Assembly: GCF_003319125.1 (NCBI RefSeq)
Contig: NZ_QOHG01000014.1
Coordinates: 1 to 64,000, forward strand
Direction: 5' to 3'
Origin: Blastococcus sp. TF02A-26
Lineage (GTDB): Bacteria > Actinomycetota > Actinomycetes > Mycobacteriales > Geodermatophilaceae
DNA: 64,000 bases
Shown piece by piece: positions 20,910 to 31,690 of the stretch. A program made the translations under genes and the position numbers. The notes beneath the pieces are model-generated. The model made no database searches and was not told the DNA's origin. It saw nothing but the letters and a program-made list of their open reading frames with translations. How positions within the stretch are numbered: the first letter of the stretch is position 1; the number at the start of each line of letters is the position of its first letter.

Positions 20910-21790
20910 GCGGAGTCCTCCCCCTTGCGCTGGCGGTCCAGCGCGGAGATCAGCAGCAGCAGCCCCCAGGTGAGCAGCAGCGAGAGCACCGACACCGCCA
21001 CCGACAGCTGCGGCTCGGCGGCGGCCGCCTTCACGATCCAGGTGGGGAACGTCTCGAAGCCCAGGATGTTGGCGACGGTGAACTCCCCCAGCACCAGCGC
21101 GACGGCCAGGAAGGCGGCGTTGAGCACCGACGTGCGGAGCACCGGGAGGACGACCGAGAGCATGACCCGGGGCCAGGACGCCCCCAGGTTGCGGGCAGCC
21201 TCGGTGAGGGTGCGCAGCCCGGCGCCGCGGACGCCGGCGTCCAGGGCGCGGTAGACGAACGGCATCGCCAGCACCACGTAGACCAGCACCAGGATCCAGG
21301 GCAGCTCGGGCTCCTGGAGGGCGAACATGAACTCGGCGACCGGGGTGCCGAGGAAGTAGTCCGGCGCCCAGGCGAGCACGCTGCGGACGCCGACGACGAG
21401 CGCGATCGGCGGTAGCACCAGGGGCAGCAGCGTGAGGATCTCCACCGTCGTCCGCAGCCGGGGCAGCCGCAGCTCCACCAGGACGACGACCGGCAGCAGC
21501 AGCGCGAGGACGATCAGGACGGTCAGCAGTGCCAGCAGCAGCGAACGGCCGAACGCCTCGGCGAACCCCTCGGCGCCCGGGATCCGGGTGTAGGGCTCGA
21601 CGGTGATCCCGCCCCCGCGGCGGTCGTCGACCGAGTACCAGATCGAGGCGCCGAGCGGGATGAGGAAGTAGGCGCCGAGGACGGCGAACACGACCCAGCG
21701 CCACCACCCGGTGCCGCGGCGGCCGGGCCGGACCGGCGTCTCCGGGGCGACGCTGCCGGCGCCGGTCACCCCGGTGGTCATCGCCGTCAT
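20906..21790 (-). CDS. ABC importer permease, second subunit
   Basis: 294 residues with six predicted helices. The EAA loop that docks to the ATPase is visible as [24 protein letters not shown]. It follows the first permease with a four-base overlap (ATGA at 21790) and overlaps the ATPase gene likewise. The N-terminal 25 residues are Thr/Gly/Pro-rich and cytoplasmic. It resembles the second permease of PotC/PhnV/FbpB-type systems. Confidence 0.9.
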   Translation of the reverse strand: MTAMTTGVTGAGSVAPETPVRPGRRGTGWWRWVVFAVLGAYFLIPLGASIWYSVDDRRGGGITVEPYTRIPGAEGFAEAFGRSLLLALLTVLIVLALLLPVVVLVELRLPRLRTTVEILTLLPLVLPPIALVVGVRSVLAWAPDYFLGTPVAEFMFALQEPELPWILVLVYVVLAMPFVYRALDAGVRGAGLRTLTEAARNLGASWPRVMLSVVLPVLRTSVLNAAFLAVALVLGEFTVANILGFETFPTWIVKAAAAEPQLSVAVSVLSLLLTWGLLLLISALDRQRKGEDSA

Positions 21791-22674
21791 GCCAGCCACC
21801 GCTGCGCGCGCCGCTGGACCCAGGCGTAGAAGACCATCACCAGCCCGATCAGGACGACCATGCCCAGAGCGAGGGCCTTGCCCAGGTTCTCCGCGCCGAC
21901 GACGACGTTGCTCGACAGCGAGTCGGCGATCTGCAGGGTGACCAGCGGGACGCTGCTGCCGACCAGCGCCCGCGCGGTCGCGTAGGCGGAGAACGCGGAG
22001 GCGAAGAGGAGCATCGTCGCGCCGAGCACCGGCGGGGCGAGCACCGGGCCGCCGACGTGCCGCCAGTACTGCCAGCCGCTCGCGCCGAGGTTGTCCGCCG
22101 CCTCCCGCCACTGCGGCCGCAGGGCCTCCAGGGCGGGGGTGATGGTGAGGACCATCAGCGGGATCAGGAAGTACAGGTAGACCAGCGCCAGGCCGGCCAT
22201 CGAGGTCAGCGAGAAGTCGTCGAAGCCCAGCAGGTCGGTGATCAGCGAGGTCGCGACCCCGGCGTTGCCGATCGTCGCGAGGAAGGCGAAGGCGAGCGGG
22301 ATCCCGCCGAAGTTGGCCAGGACGCCGGAGGCGGTGAGCACCAGCCGGCGCAGCGTCTGCCCGCGACGGGACCGCAGGATCGCGATCGACAGGGCCAGGC
22401 CGAGGGCGGCGCTCAGGACGGCCGTGATCGCCGACAGCTCCAGGCTGCCCATGTAGGACCGTCCGTAGGCGCCCTCGGTGATCCGGCCGATGTTGTCGGT
22501 CGACCACCCCTCGTCGAACGTGACCGGATCGGTGACCCGGAAGGCCTCCACCGCGAGCACGCCGAAGGGCAGCAGCAGGAAGACCGCGAGGTAGACGAAG
22601 AACGGGACCGTGCCGAGCACGGCCGCGAGGGTGGCGCGGTGCGCGCCGGGGGCGTCCGGGAGGGTGGTGCTCAG
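21787..22674 (-). CDS. ABC importer permease, first subunit
   Basis: Permease of about 295 residues with six predicted helices and an EAA loop in REAADNLGASGWQYWRHVGGPVL. The reading frame overlaps both neighbours. The start is uncertain: no ATG/GTG/TTG precedes the first helix except a GTG at 22620, which would cut the first helix short. A CTG at 22674-22672 overlaps the stop of the binding-protein gene as CTGA, mirrors the GTGA/ATGA overlaps of the rest of the operon, and has GAGGAG eight bases upstream. I chose CTG; GTG 22620 is the conservative alternative. It should form a heterodimer with the second permease. Confidence 0.8.
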   Translation of the reverse strand: MSTTLPDAPGAHRATLAAVLGTVPFFVYLAVFLLLPFGVLAVEAFRVTDPVTFDEGWSTDNIGRITEGAYGRSYMGSLELSAITAVLSAALGLALSIAILRSRRGQTLRRLVLTASGVLANFGGIPLAFAFLATIGNAGVATSLITDLLGFDDFSLTSMAGLALVYLYFLIPLMVLTITPALEALRPQWREAADNLGASGWQYWRHVGGPVLAPPVLGATMLLFASAFSAYATARALVGSSVPLVTLQIADSLSSNVVVGAENLGKALALGMVVLIGLVMVFYAWVQRRAQRWLA

Positions 22675-23819
22675 CCGGACATCTCCTCGTTCCAGCGGGC
22701 CGTCACGACCTCCTTGGCAGCACTCTCCTGCTCCTCGGTCGGGAACTCGACCTCGGCCTCGACCGGCGGCAGTGCGGCGAGTGCCTCGGCGTCGGCGGTG
22801 CCGGCCTCCTCCATCGCGGGCAGGCGCACCGGGCGGGCACCGCCGGCCAGCCACAGGTTCTGGCCCTCGTCGCTGTAGAGGAACTCCTGCCACAGGCGGG
22901 CGGCCGCCGGGTGCGGCGCGTAGGCGCTGATCGCCTGGCTGTAGAAGCCGCCGAAGAGCCCGTCGCTGGGGACCACGACCTCCCACTCGGTGCCGACCTC
23001 GGCCAGCCCCTCGTCGTAGGCGGCGTTCAGGTAGTCCCAGTCGAGGACGATCGGCGTCTCGCCGCTCTCGATGGTGGCCGGGGTGCTCTCCACCGGGTTG
23101 AAGTTCCCGGCGTCCTTGAGCTGGACGAAGAAGTCGATGCCCGGGCCGATGTCGTCGAGGTCACCGCCGTTGGCCAGCGCCGCCGCCCAGACCCCGCCGA
23201 AGGCCGCCGCGGCCTGGGTCGGGTTGCCGTTGAGCGCCACCTGGCCGCGGTACTGCGGGTCGAGCAGGTCCTGCATGGTCTGCGGGCACTCGGTCACGAT
23301 CGTGGCGTTGCAGCCGATCGAGATGTAGCCGCCGTAGTCGTTGTACCAGTGGCCCTCCGGGTCCTTCTGGCCCTCGGGGATCTCGTCCCAGGTCTGCACC
23401 TGGTAGGGCGCGAGCAGGTCCTGCGCCTGGGCCTGGCGGGCGAACGCGGTGCCGAGGTCCAGCACGTCGGGCGCCCGGTCCTGGCCGCGCTGGCTCTCGA
23501 CGGCGTTCAGCTCGTCCTGGCTGGAGCCGTCGGGCGAGGCGCTGTTGACCGTGATGTCGTACTTCTCCTCGAAGGTGGAGATGATCTCGCCGTAGTTCGC
23601 CCAGTCCGGCGGCAGGGCGATGACGTTGAGCTCGCCCTCCTCCTGCGCGGCCTCGATCAGGTCGTCCATCGAGCCGAAGTCCGACAGCGAGGTCGCCTCG
23701 GCCGCGTCGCCGCCGGCACCGCCGCCACCGCCACCTCCGCCGTCGTCGCTGCCTCCGCAGGCGGCGAGGGTGAGCGCGGCCGTGAACAGGGCCACGGTCG
23801 TCGAGGTGCTGCGTCGCAC
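22671..23819 (-). CDS. Substrate-binding lipoprotein of the ABC importer
   Basis: 382-residue extracellular binding protein. Lipoprotein signal MRRSTSTTVALFTAALTLAAC with the lipidated Cys21, a polyglycine linker, then a periplasmic-binding-protein type 2 fold: GELNVIALPPDWANYGEII, FEEKYDITVNSASPDGSS, the hinge region and YSQAISAYAPHPAAARLWQEFLYS. Binding proteins of this class carry iron(III), thiamine, polyamines or 2-aminoethylphosphonate; the ligand cannot be read from the sequence. It is first in the operon; GTG at 23819 has AGGAGG seven bases upstream. The 129 bases before it presumably hold the promoter. The cysteine desulfhydrase at the operon end hints at a sulfur-containing or amino-acid-linked ligand. 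Confidence 0.88.
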   Translation of the reverse strand: MRRSTSTTVALFTAALTLAACGGSDDGGGGGGGGAGGDAAEATSLSDFGSMDDLIEAAQEEGELNVIALPPDWANYGEIISTFEEKYDITVNSASPDGSSQDELNAVESQRGQDRAPDVLDLGTAFARQAQAQDLLAPYQVQTWDEIPEGQKDPEGHWYNDYGGYISIGCNATIVTECPQTMQDLLDPQYRGQVALNGNPTQAAAAFGGVWAAALANGGDLDDIGPGIDFFVQLKDAGNFNPVESTPATIESGETPIVLDWDYLNAAYDEGLAEVGTEWEVVVPSDGLFGGFYSQAISAYAPHPAAARLWQEFLYSDEGQNLWLAGGARPVRLPAMEEAGTADAEALAALPPVEAEVEFPTEEQESAAKEVVTARWNEEMSG

Positions 23820-23948
23820 GAGGTTCCTCCTGGTGTCCGTTCCGCCCCGGGGCGAGAGCTCGGGGGGCCTCCGGGATGGTGACAGACGGAACGGCGTCAG
23901 GGCGGCCCGAACGGCGACCGGCGGGCGAACAGTCCGCGAACGGGCGAG

Positions 23949-24737
23949 TCAGCGACCGGTGAAGGTGGCCTTCCCCGGGCCGTTCTCGATGAACGACTGC
24001 ATCCCGTGCTGCTGGTCCTCGGTGCCGAAGAGACCGGAGAACAGCCGGGTCTCCAGGGCCAGGCCCTGCGACAGCGTCATGTCCAGGCCGTCCTCGATCG
24101 CCTGCTTGGCCGCGGCCAGGGCGGCCGTCGGGCCCTGGGCGAACCGCCGCGCCATGGCCATGGCGGTGGAGTACACCTCGTCGTCGGGGACGACGGCGTC
24201 GGCCAGCCCCATCTCCAGCGCCTCCTCCGCGCCGACGTGGCGGCCGGTGAACACGAGGTCCTTGGCCTTGGCCGGGCCGACCAGGCGGGCCAGGCGCTGG
24301 GTGCCGCCCGCACCCGGGATGACGCCGAGCTGGATCTCGGGCTGGCCGACCTTGGCGCCGGCGCCCATCACGCGGAAGTCGGCGCAGAGCGCGAGCTCGT
24401 AGCCGCCGCCGAGGGCGTAGCCGGTGATCGCGGCGATGACCGGCCTGGGGATGCGCTGCACGGCGATGAAGGACTCCTGCAGCTCTCGGCCCCAGGCGGC
24501 CATGCCGCGGGCGTCGAGCTGGGCCATCGCCTTGATGTCGGCGCCGGCGGCGAACACCCGCTCGCCGCCGTAGATCACGACCGCGCGCACGTCCTCGCGA
24601 GCACCGGCCTCCATCGAGACGGCGCGGACCTCGCGGTGCAGCTGGTCGTTGATCGCGTTCATCTTGGGACGGTCGAGGCGGATCGTGCCCACCCCGTCCT
24701 CGACCTGCAGGGTCACGAACTCGTGCGCGGCTGACAT
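23949..24737 (-). CDS. Enoyl-CoA hydratase/isomerase family protein
   Basis: 262-residue crotonase-fold protein. The oxyanion-hole segments are ERVFAAGADIKAMAQLD and ITGYALGGGYELALCADF; a catalytic glutamate lies in VGQPEIQLGVIPGAGGTQRLARLVG, the configuration of true hydratases (EchA8/crotonase type). It would hydrate crotonyl-CoA or longer enoyl-CoA and could serve both beta-oxidation and the ethylmalonyl-CoA route. ATG 24737 has TAGGGT seven bases upstream and no Shine-Dalgarno, so it is probably leaderless. It is single, with a hairpin region upstream. Confidence 0.92.
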   Translation of the reverse strand: MSAAHEFVTLQVEDGVGTIRLDRPKMNAINDQLHREVRAVSMEAGAREDVRAVVIYGGERVFAAGADIKAMAQLDARGMAAWGRELQESFIAVQRIPRPVIAAITGYALGGGYELALCADFRVMGAGAKVGQPEIQLGVIPGAGGTQRLARLVGPAKAKDLVFTGRHVGAEEALEMGLADAVVPDDEVYSTAMAMARRFAQGPTAALAAAKQAIEDGLDMTLSQGLALETRLFSGLFGTEDQQHGMQSFIENGPGKATFTGR

Positions 24738-24744
24738 GTCCGGG

Positions 24745-24750
24745 ACCCTA
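24745..24750 (-). promoter_or_regulatory. -10 hexamer TAGGGT of a leaderless promoter (enoyl-CoA hydratase)
   Basis: TAGGGT on the minus strand, exactly seven bases before the ATG at 24737. Same spacing as at glgP, glgE and the FHA gene. Confidence 0.5.
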
Positions 24751-24756
24751 ACCCCG

Positions 24757-24818
24757 GGGCATGGGTACCCATACCCGCGTCGCCGGGGCTCCGGGCACAG
24801 GTATCGGTACCCATGCCC
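24757..24818. repeat. 19-base near-perfect inverted repeat with embedded GGTACC palindromes
   Basis: Left arm 24757-24775 (GGGCATGGGTACCCATACC) and right arm 24800-24818 are reverse complements except for one position; the 24-base spacer is GC-rich. Each arm itself contains a palindromic GGTACC core. It begins 17 bases past the stop of the minus-strand ABC ATPase gene, so it may be its terminator. It also sits just upstream of the enoyl-CoA hydratase promoter and could equally bind a regulator as two half-sites. Confidence 0.6.
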
Positions 24819-24834
24819 AGGACGGCGGGGCCGC

Positions 24835-25638
24835 TCAGCGGGCGCGACGGGCGGAGAAGCGGCCGTCGGCACGGTCCAGGCGCAGCGGCAGCCCGAAGGT
24901 CTCCGACAGCCCCTCGGCGGTCACGACCCGCTCGAGCGGACCGGCGTCGACCACCCGGCCCTCGCGCAGCAGCAGCGCGTGCGTGTAGCCGGGCGGGATC
25001 TCCTCGACGTGGTGGGTGACCAGCACCTGCGCCGGCGCGTAGAGGTAGCCGGCGAGGTCGGACAGGCGGGCGACGAGGTCCTCGCGGCCGGCGAGGTCCA
25101 GCCCGGCGCCGGGCTCGTCGAGCAGCAGCAGCTCCGGGTCCGGCATCAGCGCGCGGGCGATCTGCACCCGCTTGCGCTCGCCCTCGCTGAGCGTGCCGAA
25201 CGGGCGGTGGGCGAAGCCCTCGACGCCCCACTGCCGCATGAGCATCGCGGCGCGGGTCAGGTCGGCGATGTCGTACCGCTCCCGCCAGCGGCCGACGACG
25301 GCGTACCCGGCGGAGACGACGACGTCGCCGGTGCGCTCGGCCGGGCCGATCCGCTGGGCGAGCGCGGCGCTGGTGAGCCCGATCCGGGGCCGCAGCTCGA
25401 AGACGTCGACCGCGCCGAGGGTCTCCCCCAGCAGCCGCACCTCGCCGCGGGTGGGGTGCATGTGCGCCGACACCAGCTGCAGCAGCGTCGTCTTCCCCGC
25501 GCCGTTGGGACCGAGCAGGACCCAGCGCTCCTCGGCCCGGACGGTCCAGTCGACGCCGCTCAGCAGGGAGTTCTGACCGCGGACGACGTCCACCCCGCGG
25601 AGCTCGACGACGGGCTCGGACAACGCGGCGCTCGACAC
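24835..25638 (-). CDS. Stand-alone ABC-type ATPase
   Basis: 267-residue nucleotide-binding domain: Walker A GPNGAGKTT, Q-loop, signature LSEGERKRVQIARAL, Walker B LLLLDEPGAGLD, and a histidine switch VTHHVEEIPPGYTHALLL. The EIPPGYTHALLLREGRV segment is typical of the YlmA/ModF-like lone ATPases, which often lack a permease partner; none is seen here. Substrate and role are unknown. GTG 25638 is the best start (first codon before the conserved ELRGVDVVRG); upstream codons would run into the divergent glgX promoter. The gap to glgX is 50 bases. Confidence 0.75.
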   Translation of the reverse strand: MSSAALSEPVVELRGVDVVRGQNSLLSGVDWTVRAEERWVLLGPNGAGKTTLLQLVSAHMHPTRGEVRLLGETLGAVDVFELRPRIGLTSAALAQRIGPAERTGDVVVSAGYAVVGRWRERYDIADLTRAAMLMRQWGVEGFAHRPFGTLSEGERKRVQIARALMPDPELLLLDEPGAGLDLAGREDLVARLSDLAGYLYAPAQVLVTHHVEEIPPGYTHALLLREGRVVDAGPLERVVTAEGLSETFGLPLRLDRADGRFSARRAR

Positions 25639-25688
25639 GACCTCATCCAACCAACCCGCCCGGCGGTCGGGGTTGGCAGGATCGGGAG

Positions 25689-27824
<2,136 letters not shown>

Positions 27825-27845
27825 CGGCGGCCGCAGCTCTGAACG

Positions 27846-27882
27846 CCCGTGGCCCGGAACCGATGCGGTTCCGGGCCACGGG
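27846..27882. terminator. Bidirectional terminator between glgX and the FHA gene
   Basis: CCCGTGGCCCGGAACC (27846-27861) and its exact complement at 27867-27882 form a 16-base-pair stem with a five-base loop GATGC, between two convergent genes. Confidence 0.85.
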
Positions 27883-27900
27883 GCAAGGCGGTGCGGGAGG

Positions 27901-28887
27901 TCAGTCCTGCGGCTGCTCGAAGGTGATGACGGTCCAGCCCAGCAGCAGGCGGTCGCCGTCGGAGAGCGGATGCGCGACGCCGGGCTCGAGCTGGGTCCAC
28001 TCGGTGGCCTCGGGGCCGGCGACGTGGGTGCCGTTCAGCGAGCCGAGGTCGACCAGCGAGACCTCGCGGCCCTGGCGCTGGACGGCGGCGTGGGCCGAGG
28101 AGAGCACGTTCTGGGTGTCGGCGATCGGCACGGGGCGGGCGTTCCCGGCGGCCACCAGTTCGTGGCTGTCGGGACGGCGGCCGAGGACCAGGTCCTCGTC
28201 GACCGTGACGACCAGGCCGTCGTCGAAGCGGAGGATCGGCGCCGCGGGCGAGTCCGGCTTCCAGAACGCGGTCGCCTCCCCGCCGTCGGTACCGGGGCCC
28301 TGCACGGCGCCGGCGGAGGCGTAGCCACCGCTGGGCGCACCGAAGCCGGCGTCCGAGCCGGCCGAGAAGGACGACGGGGCCTGCGTGGCCTCGGGCACCA
28401 CCGCGGCGGAGGGGTGCGCCACCGCGGCGAGCTGCAGCATCGCGCCGCTGCCGGGGACGGTGCCCTCGACGAGGTCGTAGGCGACGCCCGGGGGCATGGT
28501 CGGCACCGGCTGGCCGGGCCCGACGTAGAGGTTGGCGCCCAGCTGGAACCCGGCGGCCAGCGTGCAGCCGCCCTCCACCTGCAGGCCGGCGACCGGGACG
28601 CCGTCCACCGCGGGCTGGCCCTTGCCGGCCCACAGCGCGACGCCGGTGCCCGAGCCGCCCGCGGTGTCGACCAGGACGAGGGCGAAGGAGGCCGAGCTGC
28701 CGCCCAGCGCGGCGACCTGACCGGCGACCGCGGCGAGGACCCGGTCGGCGCCCGGGCCGGAGACGCCGAGGCAGGCGTGCAGGGCGGCCGCCAGGGCGGG
28801 GGAACCGGGAGCGTCCACCCACAGCAGACCGCCGCCGCGACGGGCGACGACGGAGTCTCCGGGCAGGACTTCACAGCGGTCGGGCAT
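27901..28887 (-). CDS. FHA-domain protein with an N-terminal PP2C/adhesion-like region of unknown function
   Basis: 328 residues. The C-terminal 100 residues are a forkhead-associated domain that binds phosphothreonine peptides: the pattern LVLGRRPDSHEL, then VLSSAHAAVQRQGREVSLVDLGSLNGTHV contains the conserved GR, S..H and NGT elements. The first 200 residues are Gly/Ala-rich with a conserved core (GVAYDLVEGTVPGSGAML) that I do not recognise. No membrane segment. It lies between glgX and glgP, so it may link Ser/Thr-kinase signalling to glycogen turnover, but that is inference from location. ATG 28887 has TAGGCT seven bases before it and no Shine-Dalgarno, so it is likely leaderless. Confidence 0.8.
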   Translation of the reverse strand: MPDRCEVLPGDSVVARRGGGLLWVDAPGSPALAAALHACLGVSGPGADRVLAAVAGQVAALGGSSASFALVLVDTAGGSGTGVALWAGKGQPAVDGVPVAGLQVEGGCTLAAGFQLGANLYVGPGQPVPTMPPGVAYDLVEGTVPGSGAMLQLAAVAHPSAAVVPEATQAPSSFSAGSDAGFGAPSGGYASAGAVQGPGTDGGEATAFWKPDSPAAPILRFDDGLVVTVDEDLVLGRRPDSHELVAAGNARPVPIADTQNVLSSAHAAVQRQGREVSLVDLGSLNGTHVAGPEATEWTQLEPGVAHPLSDGDRLLLGWTVITFEQPQD

Positions 28888-28894
28888 GCCCGCC

Positions 28895-28900
28895 AGCCTA
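28895..28900 (-). promoter_or_regulatory. -10 hexamer TAGGCT of a leaderless promoter (FHA gene)
   Basis: TAGGCT on the minus strand seven bases before the ATG at 28887. Confidence 0.5.
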
Positions 28901-29008
28901 GTGACCGCGAACGGAACTCGGCGGGTCCGTCCACCCCGCCACGCCGGGTGCCCCCTGACCTGCAGGGAAGCGTGAGCCCGGCGTGACGGGTGGTGAACGG
29001 ACCGCGCC

Positions 29009-31558
29009 TCAGGCCGTGGCGACGAGCCCGAGCTCCGCCGGGTCGGCCAGGTGCGCCGACTGCGGCAGCACGCGCACCGTGTAGCCGAAGGCGCCCGTCC
29101 GCTCCAGCGGGAGCGTCGCGGTGAACCAGTGCCGGGAGCCGTCGGTCTGCTCGTGGGTCATGGGCACCGTCGTGACGTCGTGCAGCCCGTCGGCGTCGTC
29201 GACCCGGCCGTAGGCCGCCTGCACCTCGACGTCGCCGGGCGCCAGCCCCGGCAGCTCCACCTCCGCGCGCAGGGCGAGGGTGCTGCCGATCTCCGGGGTG
29301 TCACCGGCACCGGTCGCCTCCACGTGCGCGACCCGGATGCTGCTCCAGCGCTCCTGCAGCCGGGCCCGCCAGGCCGACTCCTCCCGCGCGGGGGCGTAGC
29401 CGCCCTCGGCCATGCTCCGGGCCGAGCCGGCGGCCGGCACGTAGAGCCGCTGCACGTAGTCACGGACCATCCGCGTCGCCAGCACCCGGGGCCCGGTCTC
29501 GCGCAGCGTGTGCCGCACCATCTCCACCCACCGGCTCGGGATGCCGTCGCGGTCGGTCTCGTAGAAGCGCGGGATGACCTGGGTGCCCAGCAGGTCGTAG
29601 ATCGCCCGGGCCTCGACGTCGTCGCGGCGGTCGGGGTCGACGACGCCGTCGGCGGTCGGGATCGCCCAGCCGTTCTGGCCGTCGAACCACTCGTCCCACC
29701 AGCCGTCGCGGATGGAGAGGTTCAGCCCGCCGTTCAGCGCCGCCTTCATGCCCGAGGTGCCGCAGGCCTCCAGCGGCCGCAGCGGGTTGTTCAGCCAGAC
29801 GTCGCAGCCCCAGTAGAGGTACCGGGCCATGCCGATGTCGTAGCCGGGGAGGAAGGCGATGCGGTGGCGGACGGCCGGGTCGTCGGCGAACTTCACCATC
29901 TGCTGGATGAGCTGCTTGCCGCCGTCGTCGGCGGGGTGGCTCTTGCCGGCGATGACCAGCTGGACGGGCCGGTCGGGGTCCAGCAGCAGCGCCCGCAGCC
30001 GCTCGGGGTCGCGCAGCATCAGGGTCAGCCGCTTGTAGCTGGGCACCCGCCGGGCGAAGCCGATGGTGAGGACGTCGGGGTCGAACGCCGTGTCGGTCCA
30101 CCCCACCTCGGCCTCGGCCGCGCCCCGCGACAGCGCGGTCTCCCGCAGCCGGCGGCGCACCTCCTCGACCAGCCGGACGCGCAGCATCCGCCGGACGCTC
30201 CACAGCTCGCCGGCGCTGATCCGGTCCACACCGTCGAAGGCGACCGGCTGCTCGGCGGAGAAGGGGTCACCGGTGCGCGAGCTCTGGGTGCCGAGGTCCA
30301 CCAGCTCCCGGGCGGTCCAGGTGGGCGCGTGCACGCCGTTGGTGATCGACGAGATCGGGACGTCGTCCTCGTCGAAGCCGGGCCACAGGTCGCGGAACAT
30401 CCCGCGGCTGACGTGGCCGTGCAGCTGGCTCACGCCGTTGGCGCGCTGGCCCAGCCGCAGGCCCATGTGCGCCATGTTGAACTTCGTCGGGTCGTCCTCG
30501 GCACCCAGCGGGATCAGGTGCTCCAGCGGCACCCCGAAGCCGGCGAAGTACCGCTCGATCAGCGCCCGCGGGAACCGGTCGATGCCGGCCGGCACCGGCG
30601 TGTGCGTGGTGAACACCGTGCCGGCGCGCACCGCCTGCAGCGCCTCGGGGAACGAGAGCCCGTGCGACTCGGTGAGCTCGCGGATCCGCTCGACGCCCTG
30701 GAAGCCGGCGTGGCCCTCGTTGGCGTGGAAGACCTCCGGCGCCGGGGTGCCGGTGAGCTGGCAGTAGGCCCGCAGCGCCCGCACGCCGCCGATGCCCAGG
30801 AGCATCTCCTGGCGCAGCCGGTGGTCCTCGTCCCCGCCGTAGAGCCGGTCGGTGACGCCGCGCTCGGCCGGGGCGTTCTCCTCGATGTCGCTGTCGAGCA
30901 GCAGCAGCGACACCCGGCCCACCTGGGCGCGCCACACGTGGGCGTACAGCGTGCGGCCCTCGGGCAGCGGCACGGAGATGACGACCGCCGTCCCGTCGGA
31001 CTGGCGCAGCAGCTTGACCGGCAGGCCGTTCGGGTCCAGCGCCGGGTAGTGCTCGAGCTGCCAGCCGTCGGCCGACAGGCCCTGCTCGAAGTAGCCGGCG
31101 CGGTACAGCAGCCCCACACCGATCAGCGGGACGCCGAGGTCGGAGGCCGCCTTGAGGTGGTCGCCGGCGAGGATGCCGAGGCCGCCGGAGTACTGGGGCA
31201 GCACCTCGGTGATGCCGAACTCGGCGCTGAAGTAGGCGATGGAGGCCGGCGCGGTCTCCCCCAGCGACTGGTACCAGTGCGGCGCGGAGAGGTAGTCGTC
31301 GAGGTCCTCCACGACGTCCTGCATCCGGCGCACGAACCGCCGGTCCTTGGCGAGGGTGGCCAGCCGGTCGGCCGAGACCTCGCCGAGGACCTTTACGGGG
31401 TCACCCCCGCAGGTCCGCCACAGGTCGGGGTCGAGCGCCTCGAAGAGGTCCCGCGTCTCCGGGTGCCACGACCACCGGAGGTTCATCACGAGTTGGGCGA
31501 GCGGCATCAGCTCCTCGGGGAGCGACGCCCTGACAGTGAACCGTCGGAGAGCACGCAC
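29009..31558 (-). CDS. glgP: Alpha-glucan (glycogen) phosphorylase GlgP
   Basis: 849-residue GT35 enzyme that releases glucose-1-phosphate from glycogen or maltodextrin. It belongs to the shorter actinobacterial form (mycobacterial GlgP is about 860 residues). Conserved blocks: ALRRFTVRASLPEEL at the N-terminus, AYFSAEFGITEVLPQYSGGLGILAGDHLK, VFTTHTPVPAGIDRFP, FARRVPSYKRLTLML, VIAGKSHPADDGGK, and LEACGTSGMKAALNGGLNLSIRDGWW around the PLP lysine. The start is GTG 31558, seven bases after TAGTGT (minus strand), i.e. probably leaderless. It is divergent from glgE across only 139 bases, so breakdown and synthesis share one control region. Confidence 0.95.
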   Translation of the reverse strand: MRALRRFTVRASLPEELMPLAQLVMNLRWSWHPETRDLFEALDPDLWRTCGGDPVKVLGEVSADRLATLAKDRRFVRRMQDVVEDLDDYLSAPHWYQSLGETAPASIAYFSAEFGITEVLPQYSGGLGILAGDHLKAASDLGVPLIGVGLLYRAGYFEQGLSADGWQLEHYPALDPNGLPVKLLRQSDGTAVVISVPLPEGRTLYAHVWRAQVGRVSLLLLDSDIEENAPAERGVTDRLYGGDEDHRLRQEMLLGIGGVRALRAYCQLTGTPAPEVFHANEGHAGFQGVERIRELTESHGLSFPEALQAVRAGTVFTTHTPVPAGIDRFPRALIERYFAGFGVPLEHLIPLGAEDDPTKFNMAHMGLRLGQRANGVSQLHGHVSRGMFRDLWPGFDEDDVPISSITNGVHAPTWTARELVDLGTQSSRTGDPFSAEQPVAFDGVDRISAGELWSVRRMLRVRLVEEVRRRLRETALSRGAAEAEVGWTDTAFDPDVLTIGFARRVPSYKRLTLMLRDPERLRALLLDPDRPVQLVIAGKSHPADDGGKQLIQQMVKFADDPAVRHRIAFLPGYDIGMARYLYWGCDVWLNNPLRPLEACGTSGMKAALNGGLNLSIRDGWWDEWFDGQNGWAIPTADGVVDPDRRDDVEARAIYDLLGTQVIPRFYETDRDGIPSRWVEMVRHTLRETGPRVLATRMVRDYVQRLYVPAAGSARSMAEGGYAPAREESAWRARLQERWSSIRVAHVEATGAGDTPEIGSTLALRAEVELPGLAPGDVEVQAAYGRVDDADGLHDVTTVPMTHEQTDGSRHWFTATLPLERTGAFGYTVRVLPQSAHLADPAELGLVATA

Positions 31559-31565
31559 GAGGCCG

Positions 31566-31571
31566 ACACTA
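31566..31571 (-). promoter_or_regulatory. -10 hexamer TAGTGT of a leaderless promoter (glgP)
   Basis: TAGTGT on the minus strand, seven bases before GTG 31558. Confidence 0.55.
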
Positions 31572-31684
31572 GCGACGGCAGCGCCCCGCCGTCGCCCCCG
31601 CGACGGGGTCCGCACCCGGGCCACCGGAGGCACCCGCGGGTGTGACCGTCCCCGCTCCGACATGCCCGACCAGGGTGATCTCGC

Positions 31685-31690
31685 TAGCGT
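31685..31690 (+). promoter_or_regulatory. -10 hexamer TAGCGT of a leaderless promoter (glgE)
   Basis: TAGCGT seven bases before ATG 31698, mirroring the glgP promoter on the other strand of the same 139-base spacer. Confidence 0.55.
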
